A program made the translations under genes and the position numbers. A model generated the notes under the pieces. The model worked only from the letters and a program-made list of their open reading frames with translations, had not been told where the DNA came from and searched no databases. A stretch of DNA of 64,000 nt from positions 2,051,501 through 2,115,500 of the forward strand of contig JACSYO010001932.1 of NCBI GenBank assembly GCA_016806645.1. Reading direction: 5' to 3'. Source of the stretch: Ophiodon elongatus (taxonomy: Eukaryota; Chordata; Actinopteri; Perciformes; Hexagrammidae). Below, one piece after another: positions 1 to 15,100 of the stretch; the stretch's first letter is position 1; each line of letters starts with the position of its first letter.

Positions 1-1484
1 TGTTTCCAAGCGTAAGATTATACAAGATGTTTGTTGATGTTTATTATTAGTTTTACCCTGAATCTCTGAGGTGGATGTGTGTCTTTACAGCAAGCGACCT
101 TCAGAGAAATAAATATTTTTTGTTACATCCACATTGTTGTAGCTCATCGATTGACAATGACAGAGGCCTGATACAAGAAGTAACCGCCTCTAATTACAGC
201 AGAGCGTGGATCCTTTCCGCTTCTGCTCCGACGCACACATCTGTCGCTATGGTAACACTGACACCTGGATAACTACAGGTGCTCGCCTCCCAGATTGAAA
301 ATACGTCAGATATCAGTAAGGCAGGTGGGTCAGAGACAATCAAGATGGACGGCACATACACACATCTCCAGTGCATGCTCCGGAACAGTGAGCTTCCAGT
401 TACTGGATATGACTTATTCCTAATCATTTCCTATTCCAACCTCTTGAGATGATTGACTTTTCAGAGAGAACTCTGACTCTTTTACCTTGTTTAAATAGTA
501 CTAAATAGAATTTCTATTTCCTCCTTTATATTGGAATCTTTATTGATCCCTCGCAGCACTCTTAGGGTTTGGAGGTGATGGGCGTTCTAACAGTGAGAGA
601 GAGAGAGAGATAAGTTGGTATTTCTCTTTTGGGAGGAAATGGAGCTGAAATTACTCCCTGAACTTTGATCCAACTGCAGTTCTTCTGCTGCTGGCTCTGC
701 ACAGCCTCGGCCTCAGCACTGATTGAAAGCAGAGGTTGTGCAGTCGCACACCATCAGATCCATTGGTCTGTCTAAATATTGTCTCAGGTATACTGCGGGA
801 GCATGTCCCATACTACCTTTTTTACTTTTACAAGCAATTTAAATCATTCTCAACAAGTTTTGTCCTGGCACAGCACTTCATCAGTGCTTCAGTGTAATGA
901 GCAAACATCACCGCACAAGTATTCAAACCTGTAATCGTTTTGCTCTTTATTGTTGTGCCATTCATGTTATTTCGAATACTGGACATTTTTCAATTTATTG
1001 AGCTGTCTGGGTTATATGCAAAGCACTTTGTTCCATCAAAGAGATACAATTTTGTTCTTTTCAAACACCCACCAAAGCGGCTTATTAAGTCTGTTAGTGC
1101 TTACATGTTGACAAGTGGGTGTCCCCATAGAAGCTCAACTGCTGATGTTATTTGTATGGATATTTAGCAGTAACGCTACTTTGTTTTGAACTGTCAAATT
1201 GCAGTAAAGATTTTCACCACTGCAGTTTTTTTTTTTTTTATTCTTGCCTGATGGGTAAAAAGGAATACATGAAAATATATGTTTACTACTCATGGGGAGT
1301 ATTACCTGCAAAAACAGAGCACCAGCCTGTAAAAACGTACAAATAAAGTCTGTGGCTTCGGAGGAGCTTTGTAAAAAAAAAAATAACGGCTGATAATATG
1401 GAATGTGAAAGATGTGAGATGTGAGGGAATGGAGAGTCCAACAGCAAGGCTCCGTCAGGCTGTACTGAGGGACAGCGGTGCTTT
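1..1484. other. non-coding stretch, no gene seen
   Basis: A short (GA)9 at 594-611 and small T- and A-runs. No reading frame with coding character. Confidence 0.5.
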
Positions 1485-1570
1485 GAGCTAAATGCTAACG
1501 TCAGCATGTTAAAATGCTCACAATGACAATGCTAACAGGCTGGTATAATGTTTACCATGTTCACCACCTT
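1485..1570 (+). mobile_element. fragment of a GCTAAC-rich teleost repeat
   Basis: GAGCTAAATGCTAACGTCAG, CATGTTAAAATGCTCACAAT, GACAATGCTAACAGG and GGTATAATGTTTACCATGTT. A commonly seen fish repeat fragment, often found next to the family at 7922-8215. Confidence 0.7.
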
Positions 1571-3990
1571 TGTACAGTAGGCAGTAACCTGCAGCATGGA
1601 TGATGGGGAAATTATCAAATGATAATTAGTTCAGAGGAAGTTGATGAGGGAAACGCTGTGAAAATCAGGAAGACACCACAGTAACTGTAGAAACAGCTGT
1701 GTTGTGTCGAAGTGGTCTCTCTGAAGAGAATGCCACTTTCACTGGACCGCTTTTACTGAGAATCACGGTAAAACGCTCTTTGGCAGATTATTTGTTTGCC
1801 AAATTACAAAAGATGCTTGGTCAGATTCAGAAAAGATGGCGAATTTAACTTCACCTGTACATTTGATCGGTACATACAGCCACATTGTTATTGTAGGCAA
1901 GTGAAATTTGATATGACACCAGACACAAAACTATATTCAGGGATCTTTATTTCTCGACTACTCTTAAAAGAATAGAGAAGTATTAAATTAATATGGAATG
2001 TTCAATTGGTGTTGGATTCAACAAAGATTGTCTGGTGCATTGAAAGTTATACTGTGAACACAAAATCTTACTTCAACATGTGTCACAAATCTTGGTCACT
2101 AACCTAAATTCAGTACATAAATAACTGTAGTGGTAGCTCTTCTGTTAAAACGAAAATAAAAGACAACAAACAATACCACACAGTTAACTCTGAAATTAAC
2201 ATGAAACCTCCATTAATAAAGAGAAATTATGCCGTATATCAGAATATACTCACTACGTCTCATCTTGGTGCTAGCTTATGTGCACATGTGGCGGCTACAG
2301 ACACCCATCCTATACAGCACTACATAGCGAAAATAAACATTATTTTCGGTACAATGGACACAAAATACATGTTCTTGAACAGGGATGATAGCAGAACGTA
2401 TCCCTGAAGGATGTTCTTAAAATGCTAAACATTATTAGCTTCCCAGTCTTCTCCTTAACACTCCGCACATGTAGATCTAATCTGTACACATCAGACCAAT
2501 TAAATCACCATCGGTGCATTTAGCGACATACAATACATTCTCCCGACTTCTATACACTCATATTAATGAACATCTTTTGATCGTTTTATAGAGAAATAAC
2601 ATTTAGAACACATTTATTCACACGGAAAACAACCAACGCTCCACAAGTTAGTTACTTGAAACGAAGGACTCCACTACATCCAGTTATCATAACAAATAAT
2701 AAAATAATCAATGAAGTCATGCAGGCTACAGCCACCTTAGATGCAGTAGGTTCAGAGTACGTATAAATCATTATAATAATGTCAGCCACCTGTCCTGAAA
2801 AAATGCATTTATCAGCTGTTTGTGATTCATATTACATTTGCCCTCACATTAGACCTGTGTTTATTTTGTTTCTCTGTAATTTCCCATGACACTGTTCTGT
2901 TCATTTTGCACTTAAGTTCTTAAAAAAATGTGGAAAGTGCTCTGTACTTTTCATTTGTCAAGTATTAAATGCACACGGGAGTATACAAAAATGGGCTTCA
3001 CCATGTGGTTATTTCTCATGATGTGTATCGTTATCGACCCATGAAATGACCTATATGGGGATAGACGGTTTTGGCCATATCGCCCAGCCTGAAATGACAA
3101 TGTGGCCTTTTTCCAGCATACATGCAAGTTACCAGTTTGTTAAAAAGCTGACCTGCAGTCAAACACATTCACACCTACTGGCAAATGAATGTCTGAAATC
3201 CACCTGAGTGGCCTTCTTCACACTGTGGGAGGAGTGTGGGTTGTCTCACATTTACACATTGATTTAAACAGGAACAGCGTGGATGACTGTTTTATATGCA
3301 TATTACATTCCTCGCATGCACCTTGTTTGCCACATACTGAATTACAGCCTTACAAAGCTGTCTGTCTGCATTTACATCTGCGTCACTCTCTTCATCTGCA
3401 CAACTCTAAAGCAATGAACATTTAACACAGAAGGCCATCAGTATTAACCAAGTCAACTGCAGGAGATTACTATGCATCTTGTCACACTTTTTAAGTAAGA
3501 TGCCTTAATAAGGACTGGATTTATTCAGAGTAATTAGTGGCAATATTCCAGCGACACACACACACACAGACACACACACGCACTGCCCTAGAAATGGGTC
3601 TACGTCTTCAAAAGCATTACATCTGCTCCACTGTGACAGATTATCTCTCCTTTTTCAGAATACAGATTTATGAATTACAGCCAATAATGCTTTGATCGAT
3701 GGGAAAAGAATAACAGCCCCATTTTCCAGTCGGTGAAAAACAGCTGCATATGTCAGTGTCATGGTACATTTTGCAATTCCCTGGCTGTGAAAACGGGGAG
3801 GAGAAAAACATTAGTTTCGTGTTGTCTTATGGGCCGGTAAATCACCTATAGACAGGCTTGTCAAGGACGATTTCAAATTTGAATGAACATTTCTACTTCA
3901 CAGGCCATTAAAGTTTGGGATTTAGTCTTCTCTTAATAAAGATTATTTTAGCCAACGTAAAAAGTTATCGCCTTTTCTGTGCAGCAAAAG
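1570..3990. other. non-coding stretch, no gene seen
   Basis: Only a short CA run at 3555-3582. Confidence 0.5.
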
Positions 3991-4044
3991 CGTCGTCGCC
4001 GTCGCCGTCGTCGCCACCGTCGTCGTCGTCGTCGTCGTCATCGT
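3991..4044 (+). repeat. (CGT)n/(GTC)n trinucleotide repeat, CpG-rich
   Basis: CGTCGTCGCCGTCGCCGTCG followed by a run of CGT units. One of the few CpG-dense spots in this half of the window, due entirely to the repeat. Confidence 0.95.
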
Positions 4045-5361
4045 TGTGAAGGTTAAAAGGGATTCCTTGTTGGTTATCGCAACAAGTGGATACATCCATC
4101 ACTGTCACAAACCATCAAAAGTGCTCCTGATCAGTCTTCCACGCGTAACTCTTTGGTACGACTGATGTGACACGAAATAGTTGGTTTTCATAAGCCGGTG
4201 CAGGTCAAACGCACGGCTGAATGATGATGAATCACGACGTGATGATGAGGATGACACGACCGACTTCAAAAGCCACCGGTGGAAATCACATTAACTTTCT
4301 GACAGCATTTTTATGACACCGCTGTGCCTCGTGCAGGCATGGGTGAACACACAAACACACGGGCAGACACACGTATATGCACGTGCATACACACTGAAAG
4401 CAAACAACAGACAAGCAAACAGACACAGAGGCAGTCAAACACGCATCAATCTCTTCCAGCGTTATATTCTCCCTCTCTGTCTTGCCTTTCTTCTTTCTCT
4501 CTCTTGCTTTCACATACAAACACACAGACACTCAGGTGGGGTAATTGAATGTGACAGCAAATCCTGAGAGGGTTGTTGGCGGGTTATCAGGTTAACCTGT
4601 GAAATGTAACCCACCTGACACCGGCAGGTTGGCTGACACCTACAGCAGACACGGTTGAATCACTCCCGCAAAGACTGGAGGCTAAATACAGTAGCTTCCT
4701 CTTCTTCAGCAGAGGTATTTCCACTTTCTTATGGAGTCGTGGTAGATAACCGCAAAGTAACAAAATGAATGTTACCACACTTTTATCAGAGCTGACATAA
4801 GACTGTAAACTACATGTTTGTCAGAGAAGTGCTAAAAAATGGATCCACCATGTTTTATGAAGGCCCGGTGGTTGTAGAAACGTGCCAACTAGTAGCTAGT
4901 TTACCAACCAGCGAGCGAACTAACAGGCTAGTCAGCTGGGAACAGGCCAGCGTCACTCACAGAGTTTCTTTCTATTTCCTCTGAATTTTGTTCTCAGGAA
5001 TGTACATTTCATTCAATGAAGGAAGGGGGACAGGTTCTCTAAGCTAGCTTATCAGCTCGCGAACTGGACAATAAGTTTACACAGCTCAAAAGGTTTTTGT
5101 ATCCTCAACTCCTCTCTCAACTTCCACCGTTCTTCCTTTGTGGTGCAGTTTGTACTCTGGCAGAGGTTATATAAATGGGGCTGGTGCAACACAGCTGCAA
5201 AAGCTTCCTTCATTTCTGGCCCCTCCAGGTCTTTGTTCTCTCAAACGTTAGCACTATCAAGATGAACCGCTGTGGAATCGCCAGAGTCCTGATGTCACGT
5301 CTGGAAAGCAGCATTACATTAAAGTGATTGTCCCCGGTGCACATATTTATATTTAATGTGC
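4045..5361. other. non-coding stretch, no gene seen
   Basis: A CA-rich region at 4345-4440 gives a spurious frame. TTATATAAAT at 5168 is TATA-like, but no transcript feature accompanies it. Confidence 0.5.
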
Positions 5362-5404
5362 GCACAGACACACACACACACACGCACACATGCACACACA
5401 CACA

Positions 5405-5461
<57 letters not shown>

Positions 5462-5462
5462 C
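5362..5462 (+). repeat. (CA)n microsatellite, about 48 units
   Basis: CA run with GCACAC, TGCACA and TACACA interruptions in its left half. Confidence 0.99.
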
Positions 5463-7921
5463 CAATCCAGACAAACTCCCATCCTGCAAACCAGCTTTTA
5501 ATCAGCACCACGGACAGCAGCCGAACCACCAAATGTTTCATTTTATTGCCAATTTAGTTGCCAAATGTTATCACAGACAGTTTTACAGTTTACAGTAGGT
5601 GTGCATTGTCCATCATATGAGAGGTAACAATTGGTACAGATTTAAATCAATGATCCTACTCCATGATAACATAGAGACACCTGTACACACTCATTAGAAG
5701 TTCATAATACGGGCTTTGCCAAGTAATCAACACTGCTCATGGGGCCCCTGATAGCTTCTGGGCCCCTGTGCAGCTGCAGTGGTTCCACCGTCGATTACCG
5801 CCACTATTCAACTAGCTCCTGTAACTCAGTGTAATCTCTCATTGCGCATTTCTTTTATTGGTCTCTCAATAAAATTATACATGTTGATCAGGTCTACTCT
5901 CCATATTAATTGACAAAAAGTGATGATCTAGGGTTAATGGAACCTGGTAAAATAACAATGAAACAGAGTGTTTTAAACCTTAATACAACCCGGTGGCCAG
6001 GACAAATTGAACTGGGGGCATTCAGCTTTCACAGGGGACCGGAATTTAAGCATGGTTGGAAATATGGTAAAACATAGCCAATACCTCTTTCTTTGCCATA
6101 CTGTAAAGTGACCATATGACAATAAAACTGCTAACAAAACATCAGCATGATTTACAACCCATGTTTGACACAACACACATTACAAAATTGTTAATCTCAA
6201 TCTCCAATTTTAACAGAAAAAACTCACTCACTCACTTCTTCTTCAGAATGCAGAATGATTGTGTGCCAACTTTTTTTTGTTTACTCGAAGGAGAATGAAC
6301 AAAAAAAATAATTAGTATGCAAAGATGAACAATACAGTACAATCAACAATGGTGGAAATTATGCTGCAATACAATTACACACAGACAGTGAATAGAGGTA
6401 ACATTATATTGAAAATCAAGAGTGAGAGAAGATATTTAAAACAAAACAAGCAAAATACAAAGAAAGAAAGGAAAAAACAAGAAACAATCTTTTCAACAGA
6501 CAAGGAGCACAAAAAAGCAAGATAAGAGACATTGGAATTTCAATTGATTTTCATCCAACATTTTATCGACTTCAAGTATATATGAACACAGTCACAGTAC
6601 ATTTCACTTACAAGTATTGATATGATATGCACCCCAAATAATCACGAGATTAACAATATCTGAAATTCAAGTATCAAAGTTTACCATAGAATAAATTATA
6701 TATGATGGAATATTAGTAATTTGAAATGACAACCAATGGTGGGTATCTGTCCAAAACATTAAGTGTAAGAACAATCAAGAAATAAAGCTTTTGAATAACA
6801 AAATATGGATTTGATGGTTGACTGGCTGTCTCATAAATTAGGCTGCCAAATCCACAGTTAAAGCATGCCCCATGCTACTTCAGTTATGTAATCTTTTTTA
6901 CAATGTTCACTGCCCTTCAACAACAAGCACATGCAGAGAGAAAAAGAATAAATATCCACACAACCGCAAAATAGCAAGGAGATCTTCAGGATATTCAGTT
7001 AGAGCCAACAGCCTATTGCACAATCTCAGCTGTGTAACATCCCTAAAATCCCTCTCATGTTTGCAGTACGTCTCCTCCTTTGAGATAGAACTCGGTACAG
7101 AGGGAATAAGGGGTTGTATACCTGGATTTACAATGTCAAAAACACAAAGAAATGCTTTGTGAAGGAAGATGTGCAGCACAGCGCAATTACACATCTCTCC
7201 TCTAGCAGCAAAATATTGTAACAGTCAAAACGGGATTGCAGTTGCAGCCAATTAATGGAGTGTGAGGAGGATCTCCAGCTCGAGGCGCCCGCTCCGAGTC
7301 GGAGACGTCCGCCAGGCTCCGTTTATTGACAGCTCAAGAATCAACAACGCACCCATAACCAATCAGTCAACGGTTCTCATTTCAACTGCTGAAAATCCAT
7401 CTGCAAGTCTACAGCAGTTCAGCTGACACCAACAAAGCACATGCATGATGAAATGGAGCGCAATCGCTTGGGTGCTATGTGTTGTTGGTGTCAGCCGCTT
7501 CTTCCACACAATGAGGGAGTTTTAACTCCGTGAGGGCCACAAACATCAGTCACTGGTCTTCAGTCACTGATGGCAGCTTTGATCTGCAGGATAAAGGGGA
7601 CTTTGAGGCAGCATCTGCATATAAACCATTGCTTGATAACCCGATGATGACATGAAAATGTTATGATGGAGACAGATATGACGAGCAGGAGGAGGAAGAG
7701 ATGGAGGATCAGAGGGAGATACGTTTGCTGATGATAATATCGATACTGATAGCGACAATGAGGGGGAGAAAGAGAGAGTATGTGAGATTTTCATCATAAT
7801 TATGACCATGATAGTCCTGATTGAAATGGCAATTAATCCTTCAGATCCCAAATGGGAAAAAGGCCTCCCAACATTATTAGCTGCCCGGGTTCGTTTTTTT
7901 CGACAGCATTGTCTATTGCTT
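5463..7921. other. non-coding stretch, no gene seen
   Basis: AT-rich from 5.8 to 6.9 kb. No feature recognised. Confidence 0.5.
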
Positions 7922-8215
7922 GGTTTATCAACAACTTTAGTCAACAACTATCGGACGCATTGCCATGAAATTTTGCTCAGACATTCGTGGTCCACAGAGG
8001 ATGAATCCTGCTGACTTTTGTGATCCCCTGGCATTTCCTCTAGCACCACCTATAGGTTGACAGGTTTAGTCAAATATCTAAACAACAAATATTGGCTGTA
8101 TTGCCATCCAATTTTGAAGAGATATGCATGGTGCCCAGAGCATAAACACTAATAATATTGCTGACATTGGCATTTAGCTGAAAGCATCTGCTTACAAGAA
8201 CGCTAGCATTGCTGT
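7922..8215 (+). mobile_element. teleost interspersed repeat with two diverged internal units
   Basis: CATTGCCATGAAATTTTGCT, CATTCGTGGTCCACAGAGGA, TGATCCCCTGGCATTTCCTC and TAGCACCACCTATAGGTTGA form one unit. A second, weaker one starts TATTGGCTGTATTGCCATCC. It ends with TTTAGCTGAAAGCA and GCTAGCATTGCTGTG. I recognise this as an abundant fish repeat. Confidence 0.7.
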
Positions 8216-8882
8216 GTGTTTTTCTTTTCTTTTCTTGTTTCAAATTCTCCTCTGTAGGCTTTCTCTGTGGTTTTTATTCACTGCAGTCAGTTGAACTTTT
8301 CAACTCATGGAGTGCTTCAATCCAAAGTGAAACAATTAGCTTTTAAGGGAGTTAAAAACCTCGAGGGGAAACTGAGTAAATTGTGACATTCTACTGTTTA
8401 TTGGGGAAGTTAAATTCTGACTGAGGAATTTGAACCTGAAAATTAAAGGGGAACTTGACACTCCTCTGATCTGTGGGAAACAAGCCTTTTCCTTTACTAA
8501 TCAACGTCACGCTAGTTCTTAGAGCATTCTGTTGTAAACAAGTCCTGCAGTTAGTATTCTGGCTCCATGACCCTGCTGTGAAACCCTCCATAATCGCGTC
8601 CCTCTGCATGTAATGTGAATAACGGCTAGTCAGGACCCCTGCATTATATTCAAGAGCTTAAATTGTTTTGATTACATTGATCAAGCCACACATATGGTCC
8701 ATAGTCCATCTTCACAAATCAATATGTGCATTGTGTCGCTGTGAAATCATCCCTGCAGTTCATGACACGCTTGAGTGTGATAGTCATAGTTCTGAGCTGC
8801 AAAACTTAAGGAAAAGACTGCAAACTTTTTCTTTAACTTTCCCTGACTTTATTGTCAAAGCGCGTGTGTGCTTTGGGGTGGG

Positions 8883-8982
<100 letters not shown>

Positions 8983-11589
8983 AGGGGGGGTAGAGATAGA
9001 TATGGCTCTTTTATACTCTTCACACACTTGCACATGCACACACATATTAATCTGTAACCAAGGGCAACAGCTGGATCCTTTCCCATTCCAGGAAAGCGGT
9101 GGCTTTGGAGAGCCATGTGGCGTTTTGCATACCCATATGTAAACATGCACTCACAGTGCAATGCTGGTAAATTGTATCCGCTATCTGCATCAACAATGGC
9201 TTAGAGATATGTAGCCGCCATGCATGGAGCTCTGTGTGAATATGCTCACATCCCCTCCCTCAGTCTTTTTGAAAGAAAAGGTTGACCGTTTGTTTTTGAC
9301 ATTGCAATTTGCCTCAGCAATGATATCCAAAAAAGGGGACAGTTATCAGTTATTGTGTTGTGTGTTTGTGTACATTTGGGGACCTTTGGTGCGCATTTGT
9401 AGATATTTGTGGCTGTATTGCTTTGAAGCTCTGTTGGAGTTAAATGTCATGACTGATTATGCCTAAAAATATGAGCTCCAAAATACATCAGCTAAATGTT
9501 TCGCAAAATAATACCTTCTGTCCCGTTCCCTGTGTGCATTTCCACAGGTAAATAACATGTTTGCCATTAAAAGAGACATTCATGTTTCTCCTTGTGCACT
9601 GGCGCCTCATGATCAAAGTACAACATGTATCTTGTTCCTTGATCCTCCCGAAAATCAAGAAGCCCCTAATAATGCAGGATTCATCTGATTATTGCAGAGT
9701 TAGGTTTATGCCCTGTGGGATGCTCACAAGGGAGCATCTGGTTTCACATTACTCTATGTAACGGACGCATATAGACAAACACAGCAGCCTGCCTGGATGC
9801 CAATCTCTCTATTATGGCTTTGATGTGCGGGCGAGGCAGCACTCCCGCAGGATGCCCTGCGTTCGCGCCGGTGTGGATTGGCATTACTGGCATTATTACA
9901 CACAGAATTATTATTTAGATTTCCTTAGAGGCGAGGGGGAAAAGGAGAAAGCTGGTGTGTTTGTGTGTGTGAGGCGGATGGGCTTTGTGATAGAGTGTGC
10001 ATGTACAGTTTGCATGTGTTCGAAAGAATTCAGAGGCGTATGGAAAGACGGAGAAGCAAAAGACTCAGAAGAGGTTCCGCTGCATGTCGACGGCAAACAT
10101 GAGACACGTCCCCACACACGTAATGCAAATGACTGCAGGCAACGTCCATATGCAGTATTACTCGGACCCCCTGGGATCAATGCATAGATGGTGGATAGCC
10201 GTGAAAGACAAACATAAAGACGTACTGTACACAGTCCAACGCGCAGTAAAGGCTTGGATGCCGTGTGCAGCCCAAGGAGTAAGAAGATTCAAAGGACCAT
10301 TCTTCAGACCCTCGTGACAGATCACTTGAAGAGCAACACTTGGAAAACCATCTGTGAGTGTGTTCGTCAGCCAAGATAAACTATAGAGAGGTCACACCCT
10401 GATCACACAGTGGCTCATGTTCTTAGTCAAAATCAGATGACTACTAGCACCTGGCGGTCCAAAGATAATGATAAAGGGGTACTCAATACAGTTGGGGGAC
10501 TTACACTCCTATTTCTTCTTTGTTTTTTGTGATTTTTTGCCTTTAATTTTCCCCAGAGAGTGTTGCATATAAAAGGAATGGTTAAAAGGGAAGCAGCAGA
10601 GGCTGAGACCTTGTGACTTTTGTCCTTAAAGGGCTCAAGCCTCAACAATGCTGGATCCTACATTTTCCATAATGCCACCAAAATCATCTTTTTGTTAGAA
10701 CCACCGTGCCTGGTGGAAGGTCTCTTTAACTTTTAGTCCATTCTATGGAATGAATCCTGCATCTTCGTATATCTGTTTGATAGAGCTCGAATGTTGAACC
10801 TACGCATCATTTATCAAGCGTACATTTCATGCAACAGGATTATAAGAAGTAGAACCTGTCTGTTATGGTGTAAGAGACTCCTGATCGATATCAAAGTGCA
10901 GCAGTTCACACACAGTGTCAGGCAGTCGTCTAGTTTGGTAGAAACAAAGGAAGCAGTTGCCCTGGCCCGGTTCAGTGATGAGATCTGTCACAGTGATGCA
11001 TTGCTTCATAAAGAGTGAACTGGAAACTACATATTTCACGATGGTGCCAAGGATACGGTTCTGGTTGGGAACTTAGAGCTCCTCAAATGATAAACGCAGA
11101 CCAACGTTTTTCCTGTAATTACGTTTGAGTTGTTCATAAACAGTAAATGGGTTATTTTCAAGTGTGTGGTAGTGGGTGGTTTTTGGTGAACATCTTGGCT
11201 ATTTACACATCCAAAAGACAGGAAGTAGCATCCATTTGGAGACCATTCAACTCTCAGTAAAACATTGGCAATTTAAGTCCAATACAATGTCACTGGATAT
11301 TCATTTCAGTTTCAGTTAATGTTCAGTTCTTGCTTGTTATCATCATCAGAATTGTCAACTCAGTTTCCATCTTCAGTCTGACATTGCCTCCACTTTAACT
11401 GATATCTGGGGGAAAAGAACATTTATTTTTCATCAGCAAGTAACAAAAGAAACAAATGTTAACTTCAAATGGCGTAACTTCAATTACTCAATTTAAACAA
11501 AACAAACTTACAAAATATCAGATAAGAAAATATTCTTGTATCCATTTTCCTTATTTAACAGAAAAATACAACCATACACCTTATCTCTT
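8983..11589. other. non-coding stretch, no gene seen
   Basis: Several open frames of 60-120 codons are present at 9.2-10.3 kb, but none shows a domain, splice context or compositional signature. Confidence 0.5.
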
Positions 11590-12100
11590 CATCATAAACA
11601 CTTTTTGTCATCCACTTCATCCAAACTGAACAAAAACTCAGTTAAACCCAAACCCAAATCGTCCTGAAACTTTACTACTACACTTTTGACAATCAACAGC
11701 TCCAGTTTGGTCAGAATAAACCCTTCAGGTGTGAAAATATGTTGGCATATGTGCAATGGGTTTACCAGAGCCTTTTCTGCTGAATACTGTGGCTGGAAAC
11801 AAAGTTGATGAGAGTAGTAAACTAACTGTGGGCTGCCTAGCCAAAACAATGAGCTGAAAGAAGCTAAAATGCTCCATAAAACTGACGGGAACTACATTTA
11901 ATAGATTAAAAAAAGGGTTAACTCAATGTCAACATATGGTGTCTGTCCATTTGAGTAGACTCGCCATTTCACATTAAAAATCCATTGTTGAAGAGGCATA
12001 GATACCATTTTGTATACAAACCGTCGCCTCAATAGACCAGAATGCAATGCAATCCCAAGAAACGTTCCTTTAAGGGGTTGGAAAGGTAATCTTCTTGCAA
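11590..12100 (-). mobile_element. possible teleost interspersed repeat
   Basis: Blocks such as GAGAGTAGTAAACTAACTGT, GGCTGCCTAGCCAAAACAAT, CTCAATGTCAACATATG and TTTCACATTAAAAATCCATT resemble a fish repeat I have seen. The 85-codon minus frame inside it has no recognisable protein. Boundaries uncertain. Confidence 0.35.
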
Positions 12101-15100
12101 ACATTTATCACTTTTTATATGGGGGGTTGTTGGAAAGAAATTATGGGAAATGTAGTTAATCAGTAACAAAAGTAGAAAAAGTGAAGCAAGCTAATGCAAA
12201 GTGGGTAAAACAAAAGAGTAATTACAACACCTCATCAGATGAATACCTTTGAAGAAATTGAAAATAATAGTTAATAGAAAAATTTATATGAGCTGCAGAG
12301 TGTATATATACTGTAAATACAGTACAAACATACACAGAGCTGAGTGCATTTTAGGAGTGCAGCATAGGCAAATTAAATTAGCTTGGACAGAAGCTCCCAA
12401 CCTTTAATTAACCCTGGTTAATTACATACACAGATGTAAAAGCACAGACTAAATTATTTCCTTTGTCCCAATCAGCTTCTAACAATAAAAGCTGCCAGAT
12501 GATAAATCTCTTAATTGTGGAAATTTGTCTTTGGCTTCTCCAGGTACAGAAAAGGTACAAACAATACGTATAACACAACACGCCATTAAAAACATACTAA
12601 TATACACTATATATTATACATTAGTGCAAATGGTCGGGTAGGAGGAGGACATCTTATAAATGATAAATAAATCTAAGTATAAAAAAGTGTTCCCTGTTGC
12701 AGTCATTTTGTGTTCAATGCATGTATGGCATAAAATAGTTATTATGTTCTTTTGGGGACCCTAAATCAATAGCCAGATGAGAGCAGCTGAACAGTTTTAG
12801 ATACAACTCTCTGAACTTGATGAATTTTTGATATTCAAATTGCAGCCATCTATAATGGAAATAGTTTAGCTAGATACAGATGGAAAAATACTGACAGCTG
12901 GTTTGGTTGGAGGGTTGTCCACTTGATCATGAACAAATTAATGCATTTATTTTATTTGGCTCACTGGGCAGAGACTAATCTAGAATCTAGCATCATGACC
13001 TGAATTATGCGGGATTCAACTTGCATTACGAGTTAACATGTTTGTGTGTTTTTGCAAAGATTTCCGTATGTGAGTGGATTGAAGCAGAGTGAATTTATCG
13101 CAATCCTCTGTCATCAGTGATTATGTCTGCACACACAGAGACCTCTTACTAGCCATCTTGAGCTCATCTCCAAATAAAATATCGACACCAATATCGGATC
13201 CAAATTCTCATTCTGGTCGGGTGTTCCCCAGAGCTGTGGTCTGAAAAGGCCAAGAGTTATTTCCATATTTATTGTGCTGCTTCAGTCCCAAATGAATAAA
13301 TCAAAGGCGTTGCTAATGGCCTTCTACAGATTCCTTAATAAATCTCTGCTTTAATGCGCATCATTAAGTACTCGCTTGTGTGTGAGGCCGCTCAAAATGC
13401 CACTTTGTTTTCATTTACTGCAGTCATTTCTAACTCTGTTGGTGTGGTAAGTCTCTCGTTTTCTCTTGCCACCTTACTCTCACTCGCCGTGTCTTAACTT
13501 TGTGGAGGCAGTCTTGGGGTCTTAATCGTGGTACTCTCCCTGACTAAAACCAGTGTACTAAGCCAATTAGGATGCCCACAGGTGGGCAATTAGGAGAGTG
13601 AATGTGCAGTGCAGAGCTGAAGTGGGTCAAACAAGGCTACAGGTCGGGGACATATTCTCCTTTGATTGCTCCAACTTTGCTGTAACAGTCATTAACGGAC
13701 CCCCACTAGTATATTTTCCCTCCTTGGTAGAAAAACAAGTAAATGAGAAGTTTCAAACGTTATGTCATGGCACCCTCAAGTACAGTAAGAGGACAGTAAG
13801 CCTCTCTTATGTCATCCACAGTGGTATTTACTTATTTTCTTAACATTTACAAAGAAAGTCCCAATTTTAGAGTTCCAAGCTTAAACTGAACTCTGCATGA
13901 AGCTTAAGAGGTAGGAATTGAACGAATTTCGTCTGACCAGGAAGACTCTCGAGGCAATGAGTCGGCAAAACACTACTTTTTGGTATCCTCGTTAGCTGAC
14001 ATACTTGTTCTGGAGGTAATCAGGGAAGACTTGCATAACACAACTGTGATTAAATCACAAGAGAAGTATAACTCTACAGAAAAGGGGACATGCAGTAATG
14101 GTTTATCAACCTGCTGCGCTTATGATCATGAGAGGAACAAATTAAATAAGGCAAGCTGATCTCCCTGCAAAACAAGACAGCCTTCATGAGTATTCATGCA
14201 AGCATAACGTCTAGTTAATCCCTTCTTGAAAACCGCCGATAAGAATAAGTTACTTTAGAATTGTTGTATTACAGTTCTGTTATTACAGTATTTTCTCTCA
14301 AATTTTGTTCTTATTTGTGAGTCCAGCAAAAGTTCAGAATGTCTGGCAGTAGAAAAATCATTCATAATCAGTTCCTACTGAAATGTATACATTTTTAATC
14401 TTGCAAGCAGCATGAATCTGGGGCTGCCAATGTCATGAGCAAATATTAATAATCCCACATGAGCAAATACCTGCAAAATTCATGAAAACCCCATCATTTC
14501 CAGCTGTATGATTACTTTAGTGCTAATTTGTAGTTGTTACCATAGTAACACACTTAAATAAGGTGCAGAAAAAGGTCAATATTACACCACTGCCGACTGG
14601 CGTGAGTAAATTGCAAAAGTTACGTAACACAGCTACGGTAAAGTAGATCAATTTGTACCTTTGGCTTCACAATAGATACGACTCTGTGCTGCCCATTCGA
14701 CCCACACTTTACTTTGGAGTTGGCTGAAAGCCCGGTAAGTCCCACAGATGCAAGAGGGAGCCTCGGTGCGTCAGTATCAGACACCGAGGGGCACTGACTA
14801 AGCTGCGGCAGCCATCTTGACGCGTTGGGAATGAGACCGGGTTGCAAAGAGCTGCTAGCACGACTCTCAGTCTTGTTCAGTAAAACGAACAAAACAACCC
14901 ACAGTGTCAAAACCGCAGCTAGTTTGGCCTCTAATGTAACATTGTAATATTAACTTGCACAGCCAGTAGTGGCCAGCACTAGGCTAAATTTGTTAGCACA
15001 TTAGCTTGCCAGCGGTAGTGCTTATTTGGCTACTTCTACTGTATAGCAGTCAATAATGGAAGGTGTCAATCCTCTGCTTTCTAAAGTGAAAAGGCCAGGA

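Noticed and set aside
9825..10187. 120-codon frame
   Set aside because: Overlaps another open frame on the opposite strand, no motif, and composition like its surroundings.
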